From NCBI GenBank assembly GCA_934457115.1, contig CAKSHI010000003.1:1-64000 (forward strand): a DNA stretch of 64,000 nt, read 5' to 3'. Origin of the DNA: an uncultured Eubacteriales bacterium (GTDB lineage: Bacteria; Bacillota; Clostridia; Oscillospirales; Acutalibacteraceae). The notes below the pieces were generated by a model. It saw only the letters and a program-made list of their open reading frames with translations, did no database searches and had not been told where the DNA came from. Within the stretch, counting starts at the first letter, position 1; every line of letters starts with the position of its first letter. Positions 1 to 8,067 of the stretch are shown in pieces. Made by a program: the position numbers and the translations under genes.

Positions 1-60
1 AAAGAGTATGCAAACATTTAAGTCTACATACTCTACTGTGGTCGAGGTGACAGGAGTCGA
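1..60 (-). repeat. Truncated copy of tRNA-Pro 3' end plus its terminator
   Basis: Positions 1-35 are identical to 172-206, and 41-60 are identical to 214-233, which is the 3' end of the tRNA-Pro gene on the minus strand. In both copies the stretch next to the tRNA end folds as AGAGTATG...CATACTCT, the terminator hairpin of the tRNA. Sequence beyond position 60 has no tRNA body and the T-stem is broken, so this copy is a tRNA fragment. It could be a remnant of a duplicated tRNA gene or of an integration event that copied the tRNA 3' end. Confidence 0.7.
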
Positions 61-171
61 AGGCGACTTTCGCCCTTTCTGCCTTCGGCTGGGGTCTCAA
101 TTAGTTTATCTAAAGAGGGAAGTAATTTGCTCTAACATTGTAAAGCAGGTTCTCACCTGTCACGTAAAACG

Positions 172-207
172 AAAGAGTATGCAAACATTTAAGTCTACAT
201 ACTCTAT
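172..207 (-). terminator. Terminator hairpin downstream of tRNA-Pro
   Basis: On the minus strand, just after the tRNA-Pro 3' end, AGAGTATG and CATACTCT pair and are followed by TTTCGTTTT. The same hairpin is duplicated at 3-35. Confidence 0.6.
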
Positions 208-214
208 AATATGG

Positions 215-288
<74 letters not shown>

Positions 289-296
289 AAAAAATA

Positions 297-370
297 TGGC
301 TGCGGAAGAAGGATTCGAACCCTCACAAACAGAGTCAGAGTCTGCTGTGCTACCATTACACAATTCCGCA
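297..370 (-). tRNA. tRNA-Gln(CTG)
   Basis: On the minus strand the acceptor TGCGGAA pairs with TTCCGCA. The anticodon loop CTCTGAC between stems GCAGA and TCTGT gives anticodon CTG, reading CAG. The T arm contains GGTTCGAATCC. The discriminator is G and CCA is encoded at 297-299. Confidence 0.93.
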
Positions 371-457
371 TCACTAAATATATTATAATACATTTAAATA
401 CATAAATCAAGAACATTTAAAAATATTTTTTATATATAAATAGGAGGAAAATCGAAG

Positions 458-643
458 ATGACAGACGCTAAAATTAAAAGAATAAATGAGCTTGCGAAGA
501 AAGCCAAGACAGAAAAATTAAGTGAGGCTGAACTAAAAGAACAGCAGCAATTGAGAAGAGAATATATCGACGAAATAAAGGCGGATTTAAGATCACAACT
601 TCAAAATATTGAAATAGTAGATAAAGACAAGCCTATTAATTGA
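458..643 (+). CDS. DUF896 (YnzC-like) small protein
   Basis: This 61-residue charged protein has the helical-hairpin pattern of the DUF896/YnzC family: KIKRINELAKKAK, then LSEAELKEQQQLRREYI, then a short tail. Members are small cytoplasmic proteins of Firmicutes; in Bacillus subtilis the ynzC gene lies in a LexA-controlled operon, but the biochemical role is not settled. The start is supported by AGGAGG about 10 bases upstream of the ATG. The gene is single, read towards a strong hairpin terminator, and sits between tRNA genes of the other strand. Confidence 0.85.
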   Translation: MTDAKIKRINELAKKAKTEKLSEAELKEQQQLRREYIDEIKADLRSQLQNIEIVDKDKPIN

Positions 644-657
644 GATACAATAAAAAA

Positions 658-695
658 ACAAGCTGCCAAGGTAAGTATACTTTGGCAGCTTGTTA
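658..695 (+). terminator. Rho-independent terminator after the DUF896 gene
   Basis: CAAGCTGCCAA (659-669) pairs with TTGGCAGCTTG (682-692). An A-run lies on the left and TT on the right, so it may act in both directions: for the DUF896 gene and for the tRNA-Val transcript. Confidence 0.8.
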
Positions 696-701
696 TAAAT
701 A

Positions 702-777
702 TGGTGGATGTTAACGGGCTCGAACCGCTGACCTTTCGCACGTCAAGCGAATGCTCTACCAGCTGAGCTAAACATCC
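702..777 (-). tRNA. tRNA-Val(GAC)
   Basis: On the minus strand GGATGTT pairs with AACATCC. The D arm reads AGCTCAGCTGGTAGAGC. The anticodon loop TTGACGT between TTCGC and GCGAA gives anticodon GAC. The T arm contains GGTTCGAGCCC. The discriminator A is followed by an encoded CCA at 702-704. Confidence 0.93.
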
Positions 778-844
778 ACAACATTAAATATTATATAATA
801 AACCATATTGCTTGTCAAGCATTTTATGGTTTTAGCTCGAATAA

Positions 845-884
845 AAAGGCAGAGGATGAGATAAAAAATCTCATACTCTGCCTG
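845..884 (-). terminator. Terminator of the Spo0A-C-like gene
   Basis: GGCAGAGGATGAGAT (848-862) pairs with ATCTCATACTCTGCC (868-882) with one mismatch. On the minus strand it is followed by TTTTTAT, which fits termination of the gene at 915-1151. Confidence 0.75.
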
Positions 885-914
885 GATTTTATTGGTTTAT
901 CATTAGATATGCTT

Positions 915-1151
915 TTATTCAGAACATTTATTTGATTCATCAGCTATTGTTCTGACAAATTCTTCGACATTCGGCTTGCCGTTTGGGAAAAGTTTGTCCC
1001 TTTTAGTTTTACTTTTTTCATCGCCGGTTTGCCACATCATATCGATTACCTCTTGCATATCCTCCTCGCAGGTTAATTTACTTATTGAGTACAATTTTGC
1101 TATTTGGTCAATGACACTGTCAAATTCCTCTGATGTTTTTTTTGACTTCAT
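915..1151 (-). CDS. Small protein resembling the end of the Spo0A C-terminal domain
   Basis: This 78-residue protein is not a full regulator. Residues about 36-72 (VIDMMWQTGD, a short linker, LFPNGKPNVEEFVRTIADE) follow the spacing of the last helices of the Spo0A DNA-binding domain: W-x2-G, LF, GKP-x2-EF-x3-IAD. No receiver domain is present. Such stand-alone proteins are seen in some Clostridia, but their role is not known to me. AGGAGG lies about 12 bases upstream of the ATG at 1151. The gene has its own terminator at 845-884. The assignment rests on pattern memory, so it is moderate. Confidence 0.6.
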   Translation of the reverse strand: MKSKKTSEEFDSVIDQIAKLYSISKLTCEEDMQEVIDMMWQTGDEKSKTKRDKLFPNGKPNVEEFVRTIADESNKCSE

Positions 1152-1159
1152 TATTATAT

Positions 1160-1395
1160 AATTACCTCCTGTGAAATATGATGGGATTGGGGGCGAGATG
1201 CAGAGCTCCCAAAAATTTGGGAAGCCCCGACTGCCCAGATTCCCCTCAAAAACAAAATAGCCGCACGTGGTGTATAAGTTATTACATTGACCTTACGTAC
1301 AGCTTTATTTCACAAAAGTGTTATAAACCGTATAAGCCTTCGTCCAAACAACCAAAGTATAAATCATCTTACGACTGCCCCAAGTAAGCCCTCTT
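1160..1395 (-). other. GC-richer possible structured leader upstream of the Spo0A-C-like gene
   Basis: No convincing gene lies here. On the minus strand it would be the 5' leader of the gene at 915-1151. It contains a hairpin CTTCCCAAA/TTTGGGAG (about 1207-1224), runs of G and C that can pair (GGGGC near 1223-1229, GCCCCC near 1187-1193), and the word GGGCAGTCG twice (once with an extra G). The composition is clearly GC-richer than the flanks, which is typical of structured RNA in an AT-rich genome. I cannot assign it to a family. Confidence 0.35.
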
Positions 1396-1422
1396 GAAAT
1401 AAGGTTAGGGGTATAGTATAAT
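1394..1422 (+). promoter_or_regulatory. Strong sigma-A-type promoter of a putative ncRNA
   Basis: TTGAAA, a spacer of exactly 17 bases, then TATAAT, followed about 7 bases later by the start of a GC-richer stretch with no reading frame. The next gene (CapA-like) is almost 400 bases away and behind a terminator, so this promoter most likely serves a non-coding RNA. Confidence 0.6.
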
Positions 1423-1427
1423 TAAAT

Positions 1428-1650
1428 TTGCCGTTGGTGCCGGATTTCCGGTTGTGTAAGGTGCTTGTGACACCCAAAGCAGGGGTTGCGTGGTGGTGCA
1501 CGACAATCCTACCGCGGTATTTTATTTTATGTAGAAGGGAATCTACTAATTAAATTTCTTGATTAATAAATTTCTAATTTTCACAAATCGACCCCCTAAA
1601 AATAGGATAACAAAAGACTTGCAGGCGAAATATCGTTTTTGCAAGGCTTT
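1428..1650 (+). ncRNA. Putative structured non-coding RNA, family unassigned
   Basis: The stretch begins just after a consensus promoter and ends at a rho-independent terminator (CTTGCA...TGCAAG at 1618-1645, then GCTTTTTT). It has no reading frame. The first 90 bases are GC-rich and fold locally: AGGGGTTGCGTG pairs with CACGACAATCCT around a GTGGTG loop (about 1481-1511), and GCCGG pairs with CCGG near 1440-1453. I compared it by eye with SRP RNA, 6S RNA, tmRNA, RNase P and T-box leaders and saw none of their signature motifs. Confidence 0.45.
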
Positions 1651-1804
1651 TTTGTTTGATGATAATATTATAAGTCTAATTCCTGTAATTGTCAACACGA
1701 ACTACATTCATTAGATTGATAAATATTTGTTGCTTAGGATATTTAAAATGTGATATATTAATTAAGGTAAACGATTTAAAATAAACCAAGGAGAATATTT
1801 AATA

Positions 1805-3058
1805 ATGAAGAAATTAAAAGCACTTATATTGTCATTAGCTTGTTTGCTTACGCTTTGCTCGTGCAGTAAAAATGTAGAAAATCAAGCAGATCAAGTGAGT
1901 GAAGTTGCAAGCAACAGTGAGCCGAGTATTGTTTCATCCGCTACAATAGGAAATATGGGAGACCTACTTATACACAGTCCAATACTTAATGCTTACTATT
2001 CCAAAGAGAACGATAGTTATAACTTTGACAGCATTTTCACTTATATAAAACCATATGTACAAAAACATGACTATGCCGCAGTTGACTTAGAGGGCTCATT
2101 AGCGGGTTCTGATTATTCAGGATACCCTATGTTTAGATGTCCGGATTCTCTAATAGACAGTGCAAAAAATGCAGGATTTGATATGTTCTTGATAGCCAAT
2201 AACCACTCTAATGACGGGTTGTCTCAGGGATTTATGAGGACTATGGATGTGTTGTCTGAAAAGGGAGTTGACTATATTGGGTCAAGGCAGAGTGACAGCT
2301 ATAAAAATTATATTGTGAAAGATATCAATGGCATTAAAATTGGTATGGTGAATTATACGTATGGTACTATTAGCAACGACCAAGTAGTTGCGGTAAACGG
2401 TATACTTTCGACAGAAGAAACAAGTAAATTGATAAATGTATTTGACTATAATAATCTTGACTCGTTTTATTCTAAACAAGAACAAGTTATAAAAAATATG
2501 AAAGATGATGGTGCCGAAGCTATTGTATACTATATGCATTGGGGGACTGAATATCTTTTAGATAGTAGCCCACAACAAAAGGAAATTGCACAAAAGTTAT
2601 GTGACTTGGGTGTTGATGTGATAGTTGGAGGACATCCGCACGTCGTAGAACCGATAGAGGTTTTATCGTCAAATGCACTTGATAAGAAGATGGTTTGCCT
2701 TTACTCGATGGGAAATGCAATTTCAAATCAACGAAAAGAATTTCTAATGGAGGACATTACAACAGGACATACTGAAGATGGACTTTTATTTACAATTGGA
2801 TTTTCAAAGTATTCAAACGGCGATGTAGTTCTTTCTAAAGTTGATGCATTGCCTACATGGGTCAATATGAAAGTTAATAGCGTAGGTAGAAGGGAGTATG
2901 AGATAATACCTCTTGATAAATCATTGGATTGGGCAAGTAGCTTTAACATGGACTCGAATACACTTTCAAAAGCCAACGATTCATACAATCGCACAATGGA
3001 TTTAATAGGGGAAGGTCTTAAAGATTCACAATCTGTATTAGGTCAAAAAACTAAGTAA
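1805..3058 (+). CDS. CapA-family (poly-gamma-glutamate synthesis type) lipoprotein
   Basis: This 417-residue exported protein begins with a lipoprotein signal peptide whose lipobox LCSC places the modified Cys near residue 19. The rest is the CapA metallophosphatase-like fold: GNMGDLLIHSP near residue 48, VDLEGSLAG near 96, IANNHSNDG near 133, VYYMHWGTEY near 240 and VGGHPHVVEP near 276. These are the Asp/Asn/His metal-site motifs of the family. CapA/PgsA proteins are membrane-anchored and linked to polyglutamate capsules, but capB/capC homologues are absent here, so its substrate is unknown. AAGGAG precedes the ATG. The gene is single and ends at a terminator shared with cysS. Confidence 0.85.
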   Translation: MKKLKALILSLACLLTLCSCSKNVENQADQVSEVASNSEPSIVSSATIGNMGDLLIHSPILNAYYSKENDSYNFDSIFTYIKPYVQKHDYAAVDLEGSLAGSDYSGYPMFRCPDSLIDSAKNAGFDMFLIANNHSNDGLSQGFMRTMDVLSEKGVDYIGSRQSDSYKNYIVKDINGIKIGMVNYTYGTISNDQVVAVNGILSTEETSKLINVFDYNNLDSFYSKQEQVIKNMKDDGAEAIVYYMHWGTEYLLDSSPQQKEIAQKLCDLGVDVIVGGHPHVVEPIEVLSSNALDKKMVCLYSMGNAISNQRKEFLMEDITTGHTEDGLLFTIGFSKYSNGDVVLSKVDALPTWVNMKVNSVGRREYEIIPLDKSLDWASSFNMDSNTLSKANDSYNRTMDLIGEGLKDSQSVLGQKTK

Positions 3059-3065
3059 TTTCAAA

Positions 3066-3105
3066 TAAAAAAGAGATGTAAGATTATAAGTCTTACATCT
3101 CTTTT
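3066..3105. terminator. Bidirectional terminator between the CapA-like gene and cysS
   Basis: AAAAGAGATGTAAGA pairs with TCTTACATCTCTTTT, with A- and T-runs on either side, between two convergent genes. Confidence 0.85.
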
Positions 3106-3124
3106 GATGTTTGGGGGAATTTTA

Positions 3125-4534
3125 TTAGGAAATTACTTTCCATTTTACTCCGTTTGGAGTGTCTTCTAGGATTATGTTTCTTGATTTTAGTTCGTCTCTA
3201 ATCCTATCGGCCTCTTTGAAGTTTTTGTTTTTCCTTGCGATATTTCTTTTTTCGATAAGAGCCTCTATTTCTTCGTCTAAGTCTTTGTTTTCAGTTTTGT
3301 TGTAGCAAAGTCCTAAAACATCCAATAATTCATTTAATAGGTCATAGTAAGCCTGGGCTGTAAGTTTAGATACATTGTTTTTTAGAGTTATATTGGAGTT
3401 GATTTCTCTAACCAGATCAAATATAGTAGCCAAAGCGTCGGCACTGTTGAGGTCGTCATCCATGGAGTCTATAAATTTTTGTTTGTATTTATCTAATATT
3501 TCTTTATGTGAAGCACTTAGTTCAGTTTCATTGTCGACTGCATTTTTAATTACAAAGAGTAGATTTTCCTTGCAGTTATACAATCTTTCAAGCGCAGATT
3601 TACATTGGTTTATAATTTCTATGCTATAGTTGATAGGTGTGCGATAATGTGATGCTATCATAAGGTATCTAATAGGTTCATAGCCGTATTTATCCGCTAC
3701 GTCACGTACAGTGAAGAAGTTTCCTTTTGATTTGGACATTTTTTGGTTATCTATATTGATATATCCGTTGTGCATCCAATAATTTGCAAGGTTAGCGTTA
3801 GTGCAAGCCTCACTTTGGGCAATTTCGTTTTCGTGATGGGGGAATATTAAGTCTTGACCGCCGCAGTGAATATCCATTGTTTGACCTAGGTATCTCATAG
3901 ACATAACGGAACATTCTATATGCCAGCCGGGTCTGCCGTTACCCCAAGATGTGGGCCAATATGGCTCGCCGGGTTTTGCGGCTTTCCAAAGAGCAAAATC
4001 AAGCGGATCTTCCTTTATTTCTCCAACTGCGATTCTTGCTCCCGATTCAAGATCCTCGATAGGTTGATGTGAAAGCTTTCCATAGTCCTTAAATTTTTTG
4101 GTTCTAAAGTAAACGTCCCCGTTATCAGTCACATATGCATAGCCTTTGTCTATAAGCTCTTGAATCAGTTTTATCATGCCGTCAATATTTTCAGTTGCTT
4201 TTGGTGCGATATCCGCATCCATTACGTTAAGACCGTGTGCATCTTTTTTATATTCTTCTATATATTTTTCCGAAACGGTTTTATAGTCTGATTTTTCTTC
4301 TATAGCTTTTTTTATGATTTTATCATCTATGTCAGTGAAGTTCTGCACATATGTGACCTTGTAACCTATATATTTTAGATATCTTCTTAGCACATCAAAG
4401 ACACATATTGGTCTTGCATTTCCTATGTGTATATAATTGTATACAGTAGGACCACAGCCGTAGATTTTGACTTCACCCGGTGTTATGGTTTTAAGTTCCT
4501 CTTTTTTTCTTGATAGGGTATTGTAAATTTTCAT
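3125..4534 (-). CDS. cysS: Cysteinyl-tRNA synthetase
   Basis: This 469-residue class I aminoacyl-tRNA synthetase charges tRNA-Cys in the cytoplasm. The sequence shows the HIGH-type motif HIGNARP at residues 36-42, the zinc-site Cys in YGCGPTVYNY near residue 26, WHIECS near 205, HHENEIAQSEA near 233 and KMSKSKGN near 265. The length is normal for bacterial CysRS. The ATG overlaps the stop codon of cysE (ATGA), so the two are co-translated. The cysE-cysS pair lies behind a T-box leader, so it is expected to be induced when uncharged tRNA-Cys accumulates. Confidence 0.97.
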   Translation of the reverse strand: MKIYNTLSRKKEELKTITPGEVKIYGCGPTVYNYIHIGNARPICVFDVLRRYLKYIGYKVTYVQNFTDIDDKIIKKAIEEKSDYKTVSEKYIEEYKKDAHGLNVMDADIAPKATENIDGMIKLIQELIDKGYAYVTDNGDVYFRTKKFKDYGKLSHQPIEDLESGARIAVGEIKEDPLDFALWKAAKPGEPYWPTSWGNGRPGWHIECSVMSMRYLGQTMDIHCGGQDLIFPHHENEIAQSEACTNANLANYWMHNGYINIDNQKMSKSKGNFFTVRDVADKYGYEPIRYLMIASHYRTPINYSIEIINQCKSALERLYNCKENLLFVIKNAVDNETELSASHKEILDKYKQKFIDSMDDDLNSADALATIFDLVREINSNITLKNNVSKLTAQAYYDLLNELLDVLGLCYNKTENKDLDEEIEALIEKRNIARKNKNFKEADRIRDELKSRNIILEDTPNGVKWKVIS

Positions 4535-5187
4535 TTAGTCATATCTCCTTTTAATTTTTTACTTAGTACTTTTATAACAGTGCTGATTTCCAACATATGT
4601 TTTTCTAAGATTTCAATTTCTTGTTCGACAGGGTCGAGTATATTTATTTGATCAAGCTTATCATTTTGAGGTTTTTGGTCTGTTATCATTCTTGCCGGGA
4701 CACCAACTGCAGTAGCATTATCAGGGACTTCGTTCAATACGACGGCACCTGCTGCTATGCGAGCGTTATTGCCAACTTTAAAAGGACCTAAAACTTTTGC
4801 TCCTGCGCCTACTAAAACATTGTCGCCTAGTGTTGGGTGACGTTTACCTGTTTCCTTGCCGGTACCTCCAAGGGTTACATTTTGGTATATGGTGCAATTA
4901 TCACCAATTTCAGTTGTCTCACCTATGACGACACCCATGCCATGGTCAATAAACAGTCCTTTTCCTATAGTTGCGCCGGGATGGATTTCAATTCCGGTTT
5001 TATGCCTTGCTCTTTGCGAGATGTACCTTGCAATAAATTTCATATTGTGCCTATAAAACCAATTGGCTCTTCTATATGATCTTACAGCCTTGAATCCTGA
5101 ATAGAGTAAATATACTTCCAATCTTGTTCTTGCGGCGGGATCTCTTTTTAAAACTGAATCTAGATCTTCTTTTAATCTTTTAAACAT
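4531..5187 (-). CDS. cysE: Serine O-acetyltransferase
   Basis: CysE transfers acetyl from acetyl-CoA to serine, the first step of cysteine synthesis. Its 218 residues match the short Firmicutes form. The N-terminal helical part is followed by left-handed beta-helix repeats, with HPGATIGKG, IDHGMGVVIGET near residue 80 and NVTLGGTGKETGKRHP near residue 103. The His residues of the active site are present. It overlaps cysS by four bases, so supply of cysteine and its loading on tRNA are made together. The T-box leader lies directly upstream. Confidence 0.96.
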   Translation of the reverse strand: MFKRLKEDLDSVLKRDPAARTRLEVYLLYSGFKAVRSYRRANWFYRHNMKFIARYISQRARHKTGIEIHPGATIGKGLFIDHGMGVVIGETTEIGDNCTIYQNVTLGGTGKETGKRHPTLGDNVLVGAGAKVLGPFKVGNNARIAAGAVVLNEVPDNATAVGVPARMITDQKPQNDKLDQINILDPVEQEIEILEKHMLEISTVIKVLSKKLKGDMTK

Positions 5188-5199
5188 AGATTATCACCC

Positions 5200-5475
5200 C
5201 CCGGGTAAAAAAATACACCTCTGTCCTCGATTAAGAGGACGGAGGCGATAAGACCGCGGTTCCACTCCGTTTTTATAACTTAATAGACCCTATAACGTGG
5301 GTGAGTACGCACAAAGATACTGTAATTTTCCCCTTGTGTGCTAACGAGTGCATTCGCAAAGGGTTCTATAAAGAGTAATCGCAGCTTATATACTCTCTCT
5401 CTGATATAGAGGTCACCTTTGTTACTTATCTCGATCAACGCATCAATATTTATTTTAATATTTATATTATATTCA
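5200..5475 (-). promoter_or_regulatory. T-box riboswitch, probably Cys-specific, upstream of cysE-cysS
   Basis: On the minus strand the leader contains the conserved T-box core GAGTGGAACCGCGG (5255-5268). It is followed by a rho-independent terminator made of CCTCCGTCCTC (5235-5245) and GAGGACAGAGG (5218-5228) with TTTTTTT. The 5' part has a long hairpin with GAGAGAGTATA...TACTCT and CTGCGA on the 3' side, which would offer a UGC (cysteine) specifier. Uncharged tRNA-Cys should stabilise the antiterminator. The specifier assignment is inferred from position and from the downstream genes. Confidence 0.9.
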
Positions 5476-5497
5476 ATCAAACTAAAATATGCGCCAA

Positions 5498-6100
5498 TTA
5501 TTTTGCAGTATTAATAACTTCTTTATTGTCTTTAATATAAATTACCCCGGAAATTAAGGTTAAAATTGCAGAGATCCATATTAGTATGGCGCCTATAACA
5601 TAGAATATATAAGATATATCCCCACTTGCGTTATTTAGTCCAAAGACATTGAATCCCATACCTAGAAGCTCGTTTATATATTGAAGTATCAATACTATAA
5701 TAACAGCAATCATTTGGCTTACAGTTTTAGCTTTTCCCCAAATGTTAGCAGAAATAACTTTTCCACCGCTGGCTGCTACTAGCCTTATGGAGGTAATTGT
5801 AAATTCTCTCATAAGGATTAATATAATGGCAGCAGCTCCAATGAGATCAAGCTGCATAAAGCAGAGGAACGCCGACATAACAAGGATTTTATCGGCCAGT
5901 GGGTCAGCAAATTTACCAAAATCAGTTATCAATGACCTTTCTCTGGCGATTTTACCATCGTAATGGTCAGTAATAGAGGCTGCCAAGAAAATAATTAAAG
6001 CTGCCAAGCAGTGATGGGGGATAGAATTTGATAAAAGAAAGAATACAAAGAACGGGACTAATATAATACGTATAACCGTAAGTTTATTTGGCAGATTCAT
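5498..6100 (-). CDS. pgsA: CDP-diacylglycerol-glycerol-3-phosphate phosphatidyltransferase
   Basis: This 200-residue integral membrane enzyme makes phosphatidylglycerol phosphate, the committed step to phosphatidylglycerol and cardiolipin. The CDP-alcohol phosphotransferase signature D-x2-DG-x2-AR-x8-G-x3-D-x3-D is seen as DHYDGKIARER and then FGKFADPLAD (residues about 43-70). Several hydrophobic helices follow. It begins 13 bases after the rimO stop and is the last gene of the recA-recX-rimO-pgsA operon, an order often found in Firmicutes. Confidence 0.95.
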   Translation of the reverse strand: MNLPNKLTVIRIILVPFFVFFLLSNSIPHHCLAALIIFLAASITDHYDGKIARERSLITDFGKFADPLADKILVMSAFLCFMQLDLIGAAAIILILMREFTITSIRLVAASGGKVISANIWGKAKTVSQMIAVIIVLILQYINELLGMGFNVFGLNNASGDISYIFYVIGAILIWISAILTLISGVIYIKDNKEVINTAK

Positions 6101-6113
6101 TGTAATCCTCCCT

Positions 6114-7442
6114 TTAATTTAATATTTCCCCTACTAGATCATAGTCGATGCAACCTGTTATTTTTGCTTTTCTAAAGGAACCTTCTTCTAAAGGTTCGTC
6201 AGTTTTTAGGTATACTCTTGTATCTACGTCAGGTGAATCGGCTTCGCCTCTGCCGTAATAGAGGTCTTCCTCTTCGTCATAACCTTCGACAAGTACTGTT
6301 ATAATTTTATTAAGCATTTTTTGAGTGTATTCGTTCATGACAAGGTCTTGCTCTTGCATTAGTATTCTTTGACGCTCGAGTTTTACATCATCTGCTATTT
6401 GCTCGCTCATATCATAAGCTTTGGTATCTTCTTCTCTTGAATAAGGGAAACAACCCATTCTTTCAAATTTGATGTCTTTTACAAAGTCCAATAATTCTTC
6501 AAATTCTTGGTCTGTTTCGCCCGGGAAGCCGCAAATAAATGTTGTCCTTAAAGTAACGTTGGGAAGTTTTTCCCTTATATTGGTTAAGAGCGATGTTAAG
6601 CTTTCTTTGTCACCCCTACGGTTCATATTTTTTAATATTCTGCCGTTGCAGTGCTGAAGCGGGATATCTATGTAATTAAGTATCTTCTCTTCACTTTTAA
6701 TGGTTTCTATTAATTCGTCAGTTACCCTGTCAGGATAGCAATATAAAATCCTAATCCACTTTATATCATTTATTTTGCAAAGTTCTTTTAAAAGAGCAGG
6801 GAGCATTAGTTTACCATAAAGGTCTTCACCGTATCTTGTAGTGTCTTGAGCTATTACTAAAAGCTCTTTTACGCCCTTTTTAGCAAGACTTTTAGCTTCT
6901 TCTATTATGTCCTCCATTTTACGGCTTCTAAATCTGCCCCTTATGATAGGTATTGCACAGTAGGTGCAACAATTGTCGCAGCCGTCGGCCACTTTTAGAT
7001 ATGCATAATGTTTAGGGGTGGTTTTAAACCTTTGACCGTTTAAGGGTAAATAAATCTTATCCGGGAAAAGAGAGGTTTTATTTCCCTTCAAAGCTTTTTC
7101 TACGACATTTACAATATCACTGTTAGCTCCTATGCCGATTACCGCATCTATTTCAGGGAATTCTTTCATGACTTCTTCCTTATATCTTTCACCAAGACAA
7201 CCCGTCACTATTATATGTTTAATATACCCTGCATTTTTCAATCTTATTACATTTAATATTTCTTCTATACTTTCTTGTTTGGATTCTTTGATAAACCCGC
7301 ATGTGTTGACAATTACAATATCACATACGCTTGCATCCAATACAATATCATAGCCTGCGTCTTTTAAAAGAGCCAACATTATTTCAGCGTCGACTCTGTT
7401 TTTAGAGCAGCCTAAATTTACTAAACTAACTTTATAAGACAT
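6114..7442 (-). CDS. rimO: Ribosomal protein uS12 methylthiotransferase
   Basis: This 442-residue radical SAM enzyme of the MiaB/RimO family is predicted to methylthiolate an aspartate of ribosomal protein S12. The N-terminal UPF0004 domain has the cluster cysteines in NLGCSKN, VNTCGFI and TGCLGE. The radical SAM motif reads CDNCCTYCAIP near residue 155, and a TRAM domain lies at the C-terminus. The N-terminal pattern and PIIRGRFRSR following the SAM cluster favour RimO over MiaB. It lies 13 bases after recX and 13 before pgsA. Confidence 0.94.
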   Translation of the reverse strand: MSYKVSLVNLGCSKNRVDAEIMLALLKDAGYDIVLDASVCDIVIVNTCGFIKESKQESIEEILNVIRLKNAGYIKHIIVTGCLGERYKEEVMKEFPEIDAVIGIGANSDIVNVVEKALKGNKTSLFPDKIYLPLNGQRFKTTPKHYAYLKVADGCDNCCTYCAIPIIRGRFRSRKMEDIIEEAKSLAKKGVKELLVIAQDTTRYGEDLYGKLMLPALLKELCKINDIKWIRILYCYPDRVTDELIETIKSEEKILNYIDIPLQHCNGRILKNMNRRGDKESLTSLLTNIREKLPNVTLRTTFICGFPGETDQEFEELLDFVKDIKFERMGCFPYSREEDTKAYDMSEQIADDVKLERQRILMQEQDLVMNEYTQKMLNKIITVLVEGYDEEEDLYYGRGEADSPDVDTRVYLKTDEPLEEGSFRKAKITGCIDYDLVGEILN

Positions 7443-7455
7443 TTATACTTTCCTT

Positions 7456-8067
7456 TCAATAATCCTCTTTTATAAATTCATTAAGCACATGGCGTATATC
7501 GTCCCACTTATATCCTAATCTTTGGAGTGCGGCGATTGTTTTTCGCTTACCCTTTTCATCGTATAAGTATTTTTCGTACTTTCTTTCCACGAGGTCATAT
7601 ATTTGCTTATATATGTCAGGGTCTATATTATCTAAGACTTCCATAGCGACATCTTTATCAATACCCTTTTGTATAAGTTCCCGCAAGGCTCTTTGCGGCG
7701 AATGATGCTTTATAAAAATTAAGTCATGTGCGTATTTTTTAGCAAAGGATTCATCATTTATAAGCCCTAGATATTCCATTTTGTCCGCAGCAAAGATGGC
7801 GGAATCCTTGTCGAAATTTCTTTTAAGCTTATCAATAAGTTCTTTTTTTGAATGATCTCTTCGACTTAAATAATAAAGCGCTCTTTCCTTAGCACGTTTA
7901 TTATTAGAGGCCTTTATAAGATCATAGAGTTCTTCATCATCGATTATGGAACCTATCTTAAGTTTACTTATTAACAAGGTTTCTCTATCAATATCGACAG
8001 CATATTCACCATCTATATAAAGAGCTTCTAAAAAGCCTTTTCTTTTTTGTATTCCTGTTATTACCAT
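7456..8067 (-). CDS. recX: RecX regulatory protein
   Basis: RecX binds RecA filaments and limits their activity. The 203-residue protein has the RecX pattern of three-helix repeats: RAKERALYYLSRRDHSKKELIDKL near residue 56, YLGLINDESFAKKYAHD near 98 and QRALRELIQKGI near 125, with a further repeat at the C-terminus. Its ATG overlaps the recA stop codon by one base (TAATG), so it is translationally coupled to its target. Confidence 0.93.
   Translation of the reverse strand: MVITGIQKRKGFLEALYIDGEYAVDIDRETLLISKLKIGSIIDDEELYDLIKASNNKRAKERALYYLSRRDHSKKELIDKLKRNFDKDSAIFAADKMEYLGLINDESFAKKYAHDLIFIKHHSPQRALRELIQKGIDKDVAMEVLDNIDPDIYKQIYDLVERKYEKYLYDEKGKRKTIAALQRLGYKWDDIRHVLNEFIKEDY

Noticed and set aside
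1428..1650. SRP RNA, 6S RNA, tmRNA or T-box
   Set aside because: None of their signature motifs was seen (no GGAA tetraloop with AGCAG, no long central-bubble hairpin, no tRNA-like end, no complete T-box core despite TACCGCGG).
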